Below are positions 1 to 8,492 of a stretch of 64,000 nt of DNA, piece after piece (positions within the stretch are counted from its first letter, which is position 1; each line of letters begins with the position of its first letter). The position numbers were made by a program, and so were the translations under genes. The DNA is taken from NCBI RefSeq assembly GCF_000374565.1, contig NZ_KB894687.1, positions 237,136-301,135 of the forward strand, given 5' to 3'. The notes beneath the pieces were generated by a model that saw only the letters and a list, made by a program, of their open reading frames with translations, was not told where the DNA came from and made no database searches. This DNA is from Siminovitchia fordii DSM 16014 = CIP 108821 (GTDB taxonomy: Bacteria; Bacillota; Bacilli; Bacillales; Bacillaceae_C).

Positions 1-162
1 GGAGCTGTTGGAATTTCGGTTTTCGGATACTTACCTTTCGGTAATATTTGAGTACTGCTCCCTGATCTTTTTTTTCATCGTAGTAGACAAGCTCTTCTTC
101 TCTCAGTCTGCGAAGAGTTTTTTCCAGTTCTTCGAAGGATGGTTCAAGATGAACAGTCATGA
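1..162 (-). CDS. Unknown protein, 3' part cut by window edge
   Basis: An open frame of 54 codons runs off the left edge. It starts with ATG at 162, preceded on the minus strand by a good ribosome-binding site (GGAGTG about 6 nt upstream). The visible part is charged and probably helical (SFEELEKTLRRLREEELVYY). Its start lies inside the end of the next gene (19 nt overlap), so the two are probably translationally coupled. I do not recognise the family. Confidence 0.5.
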
Positions 163-416
163 TATTCACTCCGGTCACGATCTGTAAAAGCCATTCTCTT
201 AAAATAGGAATGTTCCATGCCAAGCTCTCGGTTCATCAATATTTCCATTTCTTCCAGATGGCCTCGCTCCACTACCGGATCTATATCCGACCACCGGACC
301 GTATATACGAAATAGTAATCTTTTATCTGTCTGAAGATGACGTCTGAATGAATGAAGGGCTCAAATCGGGCCTTAATATTATAATGTCTCGTGTATGACC
401 AGTCGATCAGTTCCAT
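144..416 (-). CDS. Hypothetical 90-residue protein
   Basis: ATG at 416 follows a strong ribosome-binding site (AAAGGTGA). The product is soluble, acidic to neutral, rich in aromatic residues, and has no signal peptide or membrane span. It overlaps the start of the partial gene at the left edge, which suggests a two-gene operon transcribed leftwards and divergent from the GTPase gene at 537. I do not recognise the family and infer no function. Confidence 0.55.
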   Translation of the reverse strand: MELIDWSYTRHYNIKARFEPFIHSDVIFRQIKDYYFVYTVRWSDIDPVVERGHLEEMEILMNRELGMEHSYFKRMAFTDRDRSEYHDCSS

Positions 417-536
417 GATTCACCTTTCCTTCCTTCCATCTATTATAAACTTTAGGCGGAAAAACTGGAATACAAAGGTTCGATAGTTTTATTTTTGGGG
501 AAACAATAAAGTAAGCCAAGCTCGGGAGGAATGACA

Positions 537-1790
537 ATGAGTAAAGAAATGGGTTCAGGTTTCGGATCTGTTTTTTCAAATATTAAAAATCAAATTGATA
601 AGCTTCCCTTGTCAGGAAAATCCAAGCAAAAAATGATAGCCAATCTCAGTGAATTGAAAGAACTTACGATTGAAGCACGGGAACCGCGGATAGCTTTGGT
701 CGGAAGGAGAGGTGCCGGGAAGTCGTCGCTGATCAATGCATTATTCGGTGAAGAAAAGCAAATGGTCAGCTCTGTCCAAGCGGGGACTGGCCAGGGAAAA
801 TGGCTTTGGTATCCATCGGATAATGACAAGAAAATCAGACTGCTGGATTCACGGGGGTTGGGAGAAAGCGAGCAGCCGCTGGAATCAATAGATAAAGCTA
901 CAGCTGTTGAACAGCTGAAAAAAGAATTGAAGGCCGAACAGCCCGATGTATTCCTTTTTCTGATCAAAGCAAAAGAAACAGATGCACGGGTAGAAGAGGA
1001 CTTGCTGGAATTGAACAAATTGCGCGTGTATATCAAGGAAATCCATCATTATGATGTTCCGGTCATTTGTGTTGTTACACAAGTGGATGAGCTTGACCCG
1101 CCTTATTATAAACAGCTGCCGTTGGACGCAAACCGGGAAAAAGCGAAAAATATTAAAACTGCGATGAAGTTGATGGAAAAGCGGTTTAAAAATAATGACA
1201 TTCCTCTCATTACAACGATACCTGTCTGTACGTATGTTGATTTTGATGAGTCAGGAAATGTAGTATACGACATGCGTTGGAATGTCGACAAACTGGCGGA
1301 ATATCTTGTGGAAATCCTGCCAAACGACGCCAAGTTGAAAACTGCAAAGGCGGCCAAAGCTGTTTCAGCTAAAAAAAAAGCGGCGAAAAAAATGATCGTG
1401 ACCATGTCAGGCATGGCCGTACTGATCGGACTTGAACCGATACCTTTTGCTGATATGCCACTGCTCACTGGGCTGCAGGTTTTAATGATCATGGCTATTG
1501 CCTATATTGCAGGTAGGGAAATCAGTCGAGCGGCAGCTGCTGAGTTTATCGGTGCAGTCGGAGCCAATCTCGGAGTTGCATTCATGGTCAGAGAAGGCGT
1601 CCGCTCAGCGGCCAAGATCATCCCTGCTGCCGGAAATATGATTTCCGGGGCCGTGGCAGGTGCCGTCACCTATGGAATCGGACAGGCGAGTCTCACCTAT
1701 TACCTTGAAGGAAATGATTTGAAAAGGGCAAAGGAAGCTTATGAAAGAGGTAAGAAACAGTTTCGAAAAGACCGGAAAAGTGGAAAGTAA
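537..1790 (+). CDS. Era-like GTPase with C-terminal DUF697-type membrane domain
   Basis: The N-terminal half is a TRAFAC-class GTPase domain: P-loop GRRGAGKSS near residue 58, a G3-like DSRG (in place of DxxG with Pro) near residue 105, and a G4-like TQVD near residue 185. After a Lys/Ala-rich linker comes a hydrophobic domain (PIPFADMPLLTGLQ, then GAVGANLG and GNMISGAVAGAVTYGIGQ) resembling DUF697/YcjF membrane-associated regions. It probably binds GTP at the membrane, but no pathway is implied. The ATG at 531 abuts the Shine-Dalgarno GGGAGGA, so the second ATG at 537 (6 nt spacing) is the better start, giving 417 residues. It is monocistronic, with no recognised partner. Confidence 0.75.
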   Translation: MSKEMGSGFGSVFSNIKNQIDKLPLSGKSKQKMIANLSELKELTIEAREPRIALVGRRGAGKSSLINALFGEEKQMVSSVQAGTGQGKWLWYPSDNDKKIRLLDSRGLGESEQPLESIDKATAVEQLKKELKAEQPDVFLFLIKAKETDARVEEDLLELNKLRVYIKEIHHYDVPVICVVTQVDELDPPYYKQLPLDANREKAKNIKTAMKLMEKRFKNNDIPLITTIPVCTYVDFDESGNVVYDMRWNVDKLAEYLVEILPNDAKLKTAKAAKAVSAKKKAAKKMIVTMSGMAVLIGLEPIPFADMPLLTGLQVLMIMAIAYIAGREISRAAAAEFIGAVGANLGVAFMVREGVRSAAKIIPAAGNMISGAVAGAVTYGIGQASLTYYLEGNDLKRAKEAYERGKKQFRKDRKSGK

Positions 1791-2901
1791 TGATTTAATG
1801 GGGCATTAATATCCGTGTTGAGTCGGGTTTTGATGTCTCTATTTTGCGTTGTCCGAAAAATAGCAAATACCTTTCAGTCATGGTTCGTATTGGAACAACC
1901 TCTTTAATGACCACTGGCTTAGGAGGTGATTTTCATTGCCACCTCAGTTCCCAGGATCATTTCAGCCCGATTGGTAGAGTGATTGCAACAGAGTAAAGAA
2001 GCGGATCATTTACTTTCAAATTGATAGAGATGCTGCTTGTCCTTTCAATTATGTTTGCTTTAAAATTTAGAGTAGAGTCTCCGTTAATTTTTGGAATATC
2101 GGATGCACTGCATATTCCGGTAAGGGAGGTCCCCGCTGCCAATACTTGTAGAATAGAATCAGTTGACCCCAGCTAATTCAGTGTACTCATTCATCGGTTC
2201 TTCGGTCTCTATTGGAAGGGCTGTCCATCAGCATTTAATACTTTCAGCTTCATGGATTGCCTCGTTTCTTGAATCAATCCTTACTTTTACTGATCAATAC
2301 ACCCGATTGTCAGATTAGAAAAGTCCTGAAGAGAAGTTCCTGGAATCACTGAAAAGCGATTTAGTCTTATGTTAGACTTACTGCCATTTTCGGACTGACG
2401 CTCATCAATCTTGCCGGTCCATCGATATTGGGATTCTGATTATTGCCGATGCACGTTTTTAATGGGGAAGCGATTGTCTTTTCCATAATATCGGAACCGC
2501 TATTGGAGCTGTCACCTTTGGAATCTTGAACGTTGATATTTTCAGTGTCGGCTGCGGGGGTTCCATACTTTTCATTGGAGTGGCTGAGGTTTAATGGAAA
2601 GTTCTTGGAGTGAGGGGGACTGTCGGGATATTGATGACTATTACAAGTATACCGATCATGAAGATGAAGCAAATGTGGAAAAAAGATGTCTGGCCGTGTA
2701 ATGAGCTTTAATTGACTGGGGCCTTAGGGAGGACTTCTTTATCATATGCCTGCACGTCGTCGCTTTTACAGTTAGGGTTAAATATCCAGTTGGTTTTGTG
2801 CATCGCCACAGCTCACGTGGCAGGAACGGTTTGTTGACTATTGTTTTGTAACGGGGTTAAAAAACGCCGATTAATTTTATAGAGTAGGAAGTGGTGCTGT
2901 A
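1791..2901. other. 1.1 kb without an intact gene; relics
   Basis: No intact conserved gene is seen. A perfect AGGAGGTGAT ribosome-binding site at 1921-1930 precedes a TTG codon at 1936 that opens a 13-codon frame only (ending QPDW, stop TAG). Between about 2360 and 2850 the plus strand carries broken hydrophobic frames (for example FGLTLINLAGPSIL, GTAIGAVTFGILNVDIF) separated by stops, which looks like a decayed multi-span membrane protein. The two longest minus-strand frames here have no ribosome-binding site and I treat them as chance. Confidence 0.4.
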
Positions 2902-4311
2902 ATGGATCAGCCTGTGATTTTTGAAAAAATTCCGTTTGACCAGGAAAGATTTTTTAAGGCATATGTGAATTTGACCGCAAACAAAGAGCAGCATGTGCTT
3001 TTGGAAAGTGGCCGTACCGGAAGGTACAGTATTGCCGGGATCAATCCTTTTGCGGTTATTCATGCGGATGAGCAAAAGATTGAAATAAAAAAAGGTAATC
3101 AGACCGAAGTGGTTGAAGGTAAACCGCTGCAAGCATTGGAAAGGTGGATGAAGCAGTTTTACTTCCCACCTGTATCCGGATTGCCTGATTTCCAGGGAGG
3201 GGCTATCGGATATATAAGCTACGACTATGCATCGTGTATTGAAAAACTTCCTAATTTGGCTTCGGATGATATAGGGCTCCCCCTCCTTTATTTTCTAGTT
3301 TTCGATGAGTGGGCGGTGTTTGACCACGAAGACAAATGTCTGTGGTTGATGGCGTTGAATGGAGAATCGGCTGAAGAACATTTGACAGAATTAAAAATTG
3401 CATGGCTTGAGGCGGCAGACACGGTTTTGAAAAAAGAACCAGCTGATTTTCCAAATGTATCCGATTTGATGGACACGCAACTGTCTTTTACTGAAAAAGA
3501 ATTTACGGATGCTGTTGAAAAAGTACAAGATTATATACGGGAAGGGGACGTGTGCCAGGTCAATTTGACAGTACGGCAATCGGAGAAGCTACTCACTTCA
3601 CCGATCAATATTTATAAAAAGCTGAGGAAATTGAATCCATCACCTTATATGGGATATTTCCATACACCAGAGTTCCAGATTGTTTCGGGTTCTCCAGAAC
3701 TTCTGATAAAAAAAGACGGGATAAAAGTCGGAACAAGGCCGATTGGCGGAACAAGACCGCGAGGAAGTGGCGAGGAGGAAGACATCCGGCTTGAAAAAGA
3801 ACTGCTGTCCAATGAAAAAGAAAAAGCGGAGCACATCATGCTTGTTGATTTGGAAAGAAACGACCTTGGAAAGGTATGTGAGTATGGAAGTGTGGTCGTG
3901 GATGAATTAATGGTCATTGAAAAATACTCCCATGTCATGCACATCGTTTCCCATGTGAGCGGGACGTTATCCGAAGAAAAAAATGCTTACGATTTGATTG
4001 AAGCTGTCTTTCCTGGAGGAAGTATTACCGGGGCGCCGAAAAAAAGAACGTTGGAAATCATTGAAGAGTTAGAGCCTGTTAAGCGGGGCGTATACACAGG
4101 AAGCATGGGGTGGATCGGATTCAATGAAGATGTCCACATGAACATTGTCATACGGACTATGTTGATTAAAAGCGGGATCTGTCATGTGCAGGCCGGTGCA
4201 GGAATTGTGATCGATTCCAATCCAAAAGCTGAATATGAAGAGTCACTGAAAAAAGCAACAGCTCTTTGGAAGGCCAAAGAAGAAGCGGAGAAAAAGGGGG
4301 TATTTGCATGA
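2902..4311 (+). CDS. pabB: Aminodeoxychorismate synthase component I (PabB)
   Basis: Chorismate-utilising enzyme that aminates chorismate to 4-amino-4-deoxychorismate, the precursor of p-aminobenzoate for folate. At 469 residues it is full length for Bacillus PabB. Seen in order: the N-terminal LLES/RYSIAGINP block, SGSPELL near residue 260, PIGGTRPRG, MLVDLERNDLGKV, and the FPGGSITGAPK and QAGAGIV active-site blocks. The usual PIAGT motif reads PIGGT, an unusual substitution next to the active site. The stop codon overlaps the pabA start (ATGA), so the pair is coupled. The dedicated three-gene context with pabC argues for PABA rather than tryptophan synthesis. Confidence 0.88.
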   Translation: MDQPVIFEKIPFDQERFFKAYVNLTANKEQHVLLESGRTGRYSIAGINPFAVIHADEQKIEIKKGNQTEVVEGKPLQALERWMKQFYFPPVSGLPDFQGGAIGYISYDYASCIEKLPNLASDDIGLPLLYFLVFDEWAVFDHEDKCLWLMALNGESAEEHLTELKIAWLEAADTVLKKEPADFPNVSDLMDTQLSFTEKEFTDAVEKVQDYIREGDVCQVNLTVRQSEKLLTSPINIYKKLRKLNPSPYMGYFHTPEFQIVSGSPELLIKKDGIKVGTRPIGGTRPRGSGEEEDIRLEKELLSNEKEKAEHIMLVDLERNDLGKVCEYGSVVVDELMVIEKYSHVMHIVSHVSGTLSEEKNAYDLIEAVFPGGSITGAPKKRTLEIIEELEPVKRGVYTGSMGWIGFNEDVHMNIVIRTMLIKSGICHVQAGAGIVIDSNPKAEYEESLKKATALWKAKEEAEKKGVFA

Positions 4312-4889
4312 TCCTGATAATCGATCACTATGATTCTTTTACTTATAATCTCGTACAGGCATTGGGAAAGTTTGAAAAAGATATTCTTGTCAAAAGGGAT
4401 GATGAGCTTTCAGCTGAAGAGATTGACCAGTTGAACCCAAGGTATATGATCATCTCATCCGGGCCTGGCAGACTTTCGACGGAAGGGGTCACAAGTGAAG
4501 CGATTCACCGTTTTTCGAGCAAAGTTCCCATTCTTGGTGTAGGACTCGGGTGCCATGCTATTGCAGAAACTTTTGGAGGGAAAACGATAAAGACAAAAAA
4601 TTTGCTTCCAGGGAAACCTACAGGTGTTTTTCATGATGGGAAAACCATTTTTAATGGAATCAAAAAGCCTTTTTCGGCAACTCGTTATCACTCGTTGATG
4701 GTCGACAGGGACAGTATGCCTGATTGTCTGGTTGTTTCAGCATGGAGTTCGACAAAGGAAGTATTGGGAATCAGGCATAAGGATTACCCACTGGAAGGAC
4801 TACAATTCAATCCCGAATCGATTATGACTGAAGCGGGAGAGAAGCTGTTGGAAAATTTCATTGAACATAACCGGATGGTTGTGAGTTGA
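4308..4889 (+). CDS. pabA: PabA-like glutamine amidotransferase subunit, catalytic residues replaced
   Basis: Class-I glutamine amidotransferase fold (193 residues, normal length) that should pass ammonia from glutamine to PabB. Start is the ATG at 4308 overlapping the pabB stop; upstream in-frame codons lie inside pabB. Conserved fold blocks are present (IIDHYDSFTYNL, SSGPG, YHSLMV, LEGLQF, PESIMTEAG). However the nucleophile-elbow motif GVCLGHQ reads GVGLGCH, so the catalytic Cys is Gly, and the triad His of QFHPES is Asn (QFNPES). As read, it cannot hydrolyse glutamine by the usual mechanism. The frame is intact throughout, so this is not simple decay. It may be a structural or ammonia-dependent partner of PabB. 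Confidence 0.85.
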   Translation: MILIIDHYDSFTYNLVQALGKFEKDILVKRDDELSAEEIDQLNPRYMIISSGPGRLSTEGVTSEAIHRFSSKVPILGVGLGCHAIAETFGGKTIKTKNLLPGKPTGVFHDGKTIFNGIKKPFSATRYHSLMVDRDSMPDCLVVSAWSSTKEVLGIRHKDYPLEGLQFNPESIMTEAGEKLLENFIEHNRMVVS

Positions 4890-4890
4890 A

Positions 4891-5733
4891 ATGTATCTCT
4901 TTTTGAATGGGGAATTTATTAAACAAGAAGAAGCTCGCATCTCACCGTTTGACCATGGCTATTTATATGGGATGGGTGTTTTCGAGACATTCCGGACATA
5001 CAGGGGAATTCCTTTTTTGCTTGATGAACATTTGGAGCGGCTGAATGCAGGGCTTGAGGAAATGAGGATTAAACGCGCTTTTGAAAGGGCGGAAGTGATG
5101 CCTGTCATTAAGAAGATATCAGAGCTTAACCGGCTGCCGAATTCCTACATAAGAATGAATGTTTCATCCGGGCCAGGACAAATAGGTTTACAGGTTGATC
5201 CTTATTTGGAGCCGACAGTCATTCTGTTTCAAAAGGAGCTTCCTCCGCTGAAACCGCTACGTGAAAAGGAAGCGGTAGTATTGACTATCCGCCGCAATAC
5301 GCCAGAAACGAAAAGACGCTTAAAATCCCATCATTTTTTTAATAATATTGCAGCCAAACGGGAACTCGGGACTGATCCGGGGAAAGAGGGCATCTTTTTG
5401 ACTGCTGATGGATATTTGGCTGAAGGTGTCACATCCAGCCTGTTTTGGGTAAAAAATGAGAAATTATATACCCCGATGATTGAAACTGGAATATTGGACG
5501 GAATTACAAGACAGTTCATTTTACGTCTTGCAGGCCAGCTGGGCATACCGGTAGAAGAAGGGATGTATAGAGAGCAGAAATTGGCTGAAGCAGAAGAAAT
5601 ATTTTTTACCAACTCAATCCAGGAAATTGTTCCTGTGAATGTCTTTGAAGGAAAAAGTTTGCCTGGAAAAAAAGGAACTGTTGTTCAAAAGCTGAACGCG
5701 TTGTATCAAAGGTTTGTTTCCGAACTTGAATAA
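4891..5733 (+). CDS. pabC: Aminodeoxychorismate lyase (PabC)
   Basis: Fold-type IV PLP enzyme that removes pyruvate from aminodeoxychorismate to give p-aminobenzoate. At 280 residues it is of typical length. Seen: the N-terminal NGEF..FDHGYLYGMGVFETFR block, the presumed Schiff-base lysine in LKSHHFFNN near residue 150, LTADGYLAEGVTSSLFW, GITR and FFTNSIQEIVPV. It starts two bases after the pabA stop, completing a pabB-pabA-pabC operon that ends at a strong hairpin. Fold-type IV aminotransferases are the alternative, but the operon context decides. Confidence 0.88.
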   Translation: MYLFLNGEFIKQEEARISPFDHGYLYGMGVFETFRTYRGIPFLLDEHLERLNAGLEEMRIKRAFERAEVMPVIKKISELNRLPNSYIRMNVSSGPGQIGLQVDPYLEPTVILFQKELPPLKPLREKEAVVLTIRRNTPETKRRLKSHHFFNNIAAKRELGTDPGKEGIFLTADGYLAEGVTSSLFWVKNEKLYTPMIETGILDGITRQFILRLAGQLGIPVEEGMYREQKLAEAEEIFFTNSIQEIVPVNVFEGKSLPGKKGTVVQKLNALYQRFVSELE

Positions 5734-5737
5734 AAAA

Positions 5738-5765
5738 CTCCTGCCGAATTGGCAGGAGCTTTTAG
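5738..5765 (+). terminator. Intrinsic terminator of the pab operon
   Basis: Perfect 8-bp stem (CTCCTGCC / GGCAGGAG) with loop GAATT, followed by CTTTTAG, five bases after the pabC stop. Confidence 0.88.
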
Positions 5766-5772
5766 TACGCAG

Positions 5773-5928
5773 TCAGTATCCACGTTTTCCCTCAAAATCC
5801 TCGGGAGAAGCAGGCCGATCCACTCTGCTTGCATCGTCAAAATTCAGGGCGGACCCAATAAAAAATACAAGGAATAAAGCGACTACAGCCAAAAAGATTA
5901 CAAGTCCGATTAAAATTGAAATATCCAT
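5773..5928 (-). CDS. Single-span micro-membrane protein, paralogue A
   Basis: 51 residues: one hydrophobic span (about residues 3-28, ILIGLVIFLAVVALFLVFFIG) followed by an acidic tail ending DFEGKRGY. The ATG at 5928 has a strong ribosome-binding site (AGGAGGG). It is related to the genes at 6042 and 7157: all share the layout xGLxxxLxxxAxFLVxxIxxxLxxxD with an Asp-rich polar tail. No function is known to me. Its strand converges on pabC. Confidence 0.6.
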   Translation of the reverse strand: MDISILIGLVIFLAVVALFLVFFIGSALNFDDASRVDRPASPEDFEGKRGY

Positions 5929-6013
5929 TCCAGTTCCCTCCTATTTATTTGATAGTGCGGAAACAATGAAGTTACATATGTATTCCCTTTTTCAATCCTT
6001 GTAAACATAAAAA

Positions 6014-6031
6014 TCCTGTCATATGACAGGA
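6014..6031 (-). terminator. Terminator downstream of paralogue B
   Basis: Perfect palindrome TCCTGTCATATGACAGGA followed on the minus strand by TTTTTATG, just past the stop of the gene at 6042-6182. Confidence 0.8.
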
Positions 6032-6041
6032 AAGTTAACTG

Positions 6042-6182
6042 TTAGTCATCTTTCTTATCCGGTGGCAAGGAATCAATTGTGCGTGCATCATCGTAATCCA
6101 AAACGGTATGAATATAGTAGACGAGAAATCCGGCAATGGCAGCCAAAACACCTGTCAATCCAAGTGTGACCCATAATTGCAT
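6042..6182 (-). CDS. Single-span micro-membrane protein, paralogue B
   Basis: 46 residues. The span (about residues 3-27, VTLGLTGVLAAIAGFLVYYIHTV) is followed by the tail LDYDDARTIDSLPPDKKDD. Two ATGs lie close together: the one at 6188 touches the AGGAGG box, so 6182 (about 6 nt spacing) is preferred. The tail closely matches paralogue C (TIDSLPPDKK versus TIDDLPSDQK), so the three small genes are probably duplicates. It has its own hairpin terminator. No known function. Confidence 0.6.
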   Translation of the reverse strand: MQLWVTLGLTGVLAAIAGFLVYYIHTVLDYDDARTIDSLPPDKKDD

Positions 6183-6423
6183 GAGCATTCCTCCTTGTTT
6201 AAATCTATGCCCATGCCTGGGATCTATTCCAATACAATAGAGGGAGTGCCTGTTTTATTGACATATAGATGGAATTTGGAATACGCGACGTTTAGCGCGA
6301 AATAAAAGGGGGGGTTCTGATGAGAGGCTCCAGCCAAAGTGTGAATTCTCGAAGAGTTAGGCGCAGGAGTGATTCCGATGAGAAATTCGGGGAGTGCCCG
6401 CTTAGTTTATAAATACTTTTGTC

Positions 6424-7105
6424 AGGATACTCTTCGGAAAACGGAAATCCTCTTAACTTTGTAAGGATACTCTTCGGAAATCGAAAATCCTCTTAATTTT
6501 ACGTGGATACTCTTCAGAAAACGGAAATACTCATAACTTTGTCAGGATACTCTTCGGAAAACGGAAATACTCATAACTTTGCGAGGATACTCTTCGGAAA
6601 ACGGAAATACTCTTAACTTTGTGAGGATACTCTTCAGAAAACGGAAATACTCTCAACTTTGCGAGGATACTCTTCGGAAAACGAAAATCCTCTTAATTTT
6701 ACATGGATACTCTTCGGAAAACGGAAATACTCATAACTTTGCGAGGATACTCTTCAGAAAACGGAAACCCTCTTAACTTTACGAGGATACTCTTCAGAAA
6801 ACGGAAATACTCTTAACTTTGCGAGGATACTCTTCAAAAATCGGAAATACTCTTATCTTTTGTCAGAATACTCTTCGGAAAACGGAAATACTCTTAACTT
6901 TGTAAGGATACTCTTCGGAAAACGGAAATACTCATAACTTTGCGAGGATACTCTTCGTAAAACGGAAATACTCATAACTTTGCGAGGATACTCTTCGTAA
7001 AACGGAAATACTCATAACTTTGCGAGGATACTCTTCAAAAATCGGAAATACTCATAACTTTACGAGGATACCCTTCAAAAATCGGAAATCCTCTTAACTA
7101 CGACC
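6424..7105. repeat. Tandem array 1: 17 imperfect units of 40 bp
   Basis: Units recur every 40 bp (first bases at 6424, 6464, 6504 and so on to 7065, with one single-base insertion near 6862). Each unit contains GGATACTCTTC then AACGGAAATACTCTTAAC, so ATACTCTT recurs about every 20 bp within it. Since 40 is not a multiple of 3, the open frame across it is incidental. The array lies between paralogues B and C of the micro-membrane family. Units differ by only a few bases (for example TTCGG, TTCAG or TTCAA). There are no CRISPR-like unique spacers. Confidence 0.92.
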
Positions 7106-7156
7106 GTTCCAGAACATAGGTAAACCTCCTGCAGAATTTTACAGGAGGTGGCTTTT

Positions 7157-7297
7157 TCAATTGTTTTTTTGATCTGAAGGCAAGTCGTCTATCGTGTTCG
7201 AGTCGCTTGAATCAAGTACAGACCCAATATAGTGGACTAAAAATATTGCTACCGCGCCCAATAAGATGGACAACCCAATTAAAACTCCCATTTGCAC
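7157..7297 (-). CDS. Single-span micro-membrane protein, paralogue C
   Basis: 46 residues from a GTG at 7297 (7 nt after GGAGGGG), or 44 from the ATG at 7291. The span GVLIGLSILLGAVAIFLVHYIGSV is followed by the tail LDSSDSNTIDDLPSDQKNN. It matches paralogue B in both span and tail and is separated from it by the 40-bp array. A short hairpin with a pyrimidine-rich arm just beyond the stop (about 7126-7156, CCTCCTGCAG / CAGGAGG) may terminate it. Function unknown. Confidence 0.6.
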   Translation of the reverse strand: MQMGVLIGLSILLGAVAIFLVHYIGSVLDSSDSNTIDDLPSDQKNN

Positions 7298-7485
7298 AAT
7301 GATCCCCTCCACCCTTTTAATACAATGCCCGCTTTTCAAACATCTATTAATGAAAAGCGAAGAGGTTTCTCCGTTTATTAGATACTAGTATAGCTCATAT
7401 TGTTGTTTCTCTCAAAGTTTATATCATTTAGATACAAAGAAATGAAAAACAGATGGCTTGAGTTTTTTACCATCTGTTTATAAGG

Positions 7486-7641
7486 TTATAAATCAGTTCT
7501 TTTTCCAGGCTCGTCTTTTCCGCCCGTGTCATTTCCTGTACTTGCTGTGTACCCGACACGATAAGAGAATTTTTTATCCAGGCGAAGCGCTTTGGGCATC
7601 TTATATTGCTCGCCGCTTTGATATTGTTTTCTTTCAGGCAT
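7486..7641 (-). CDS. Small polar hypothetical protein
   Basis: 51 residues (starts MPERKQYQSGEQYKMPKAL, ends GGKDEPGKRTDL). The ATG at 7641 follows GAGGA with proper spacing. A longer frame overlapping on the same strand lacks a ribosome-binding site, so this frame is preferred. It lies 12 bp downstream of the YozQ-like gene and is probably cotranscribed. It is highly hydrophilic with no span. I do not recognise it. Confidence 0.5.
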   Translation of the reverse strand: MPERKQYQSGEQYKMPKALRLDKKFSYRVGYTASTGNDTGGKDEPGKRTDL

Positions 7642-7653
7642 GATTGATCCTCC

Positions 7654-7860
7654 TCAATCAAAAACTCTTTTTGAAATATTCTGATCTTCCCCATCCGTGT
7701 CTTCAAACTTAGGGGTGATTTGTCCTTCAGTGTAAACATCACTAACTTGTTCGTGGGTTGTGGCGAGTCCCTTAGATATTGAATCTTTCTTATCGGTGTC
7801 GTCTATGCTGTAAAACTTGCCGGCAAGTTTCATGCTCTTCTTATCAAGTTCCTTATCCAA
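7654..7860 (-). CDS. YozQ-like (DUF4025) small protein
   Basis: 68 residues from a TTG at 7860, placed 6 nt after GGAGGG; upstream in-frame codons lack a ribosome-binding site. The core AGKFYSIDD...GLATTHEQVSDVYTEGQI fits the DUF4025/YozQ family of small Bacillus proteins of unknown role. It is the first gene of an apparent two-gene unit with the gene at 7486. Confidence 0.6.
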   Translation of the reverse strand: MDKELDKKSMKLAGKFYSIDDTDKKDSISKGLATTHEQVSDVYTEGQITPKFEDTDGEDQNISKRVFD

Positions 7861-8447
7861 TGGATTCCCTCCTTTGTTTCCTTCACATATTATTTCCAAA
7901 AAAAGATTGACAAACACAAGAATTAATTACCATTGAAGATGGAGTGGACAGTACTGTCAAAAGGAAGTGTGGGAATCATTTATTTCCTAATACACTGGAG
8001 TCTTTTTTGCTTAAAAGGCTCTTAGCAAAATGTTTTCATTTTTTGATTAGCGAGCCTTGATTCCCCTTACTACAGGATAGATTTTTAACGGGTAGATCTG
8101 AGAGGGCTTTCTTTTATTTTGTCTGCATGGTATGATAAAAGGAATGCTTTTTCGAATAAACTTGAAATATCAAAGATGAAATAAATTACATGGCGTTCTT
8201 GATTAAATAATTAAGAACTTAATCACACTGGATCGACTACGGAGTCGTAAGGATGTATGAGAGGTAGGGCATACGTCGTTTAGGTTTTAAAATAAAAGAA
8301 TTTTATCGCGGCAATTTATCTTGAGATATATAGTAATAACAAGTTTTAACAGATTCGTGAAGTATTAGGCACCTTAAGGGGTGCTTTTTATTTTTGAATA
8401 AACAACATGGTACGTTGGGAAAAATCATAAAATAAGAGAAGGAAAAA

Positions 8448-8492
8448 TTTTGCATGATTAGGATGGAGCTAACCTAATAATCATGCAAAATG
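8448..8492. repeat. Long inverted repeat
   Basis: The arms TTTTGCATGATTAGG and its complement (with a 3-base bulge) flank about nine bases. No T-run follows directly. It could be a relic of a mobile-element end or an RNA hairpin; nothing distinguishes these. Confidence 0.5.

Noticed and set aside
2367..2672. 101-codon minus frame in the 1.1 kb gap
   Set aside because: No ribosome-binding site, odd composition, and the opposite strand shows hydrophobic broken frames typical of a relic membrane protein.
6579..6776. 65-codon frame across the 40-bp array
   Set aside because: The period is not a multiple of 3, the frame has no ribosome-binding site and breaks elsewhere in the array, so it is an accident of the repeats.
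6424..7105. CRISPR array
   Set aside because: The whole unit repeats with small substitutions; there are no unique spacers and no cas genes in the window.
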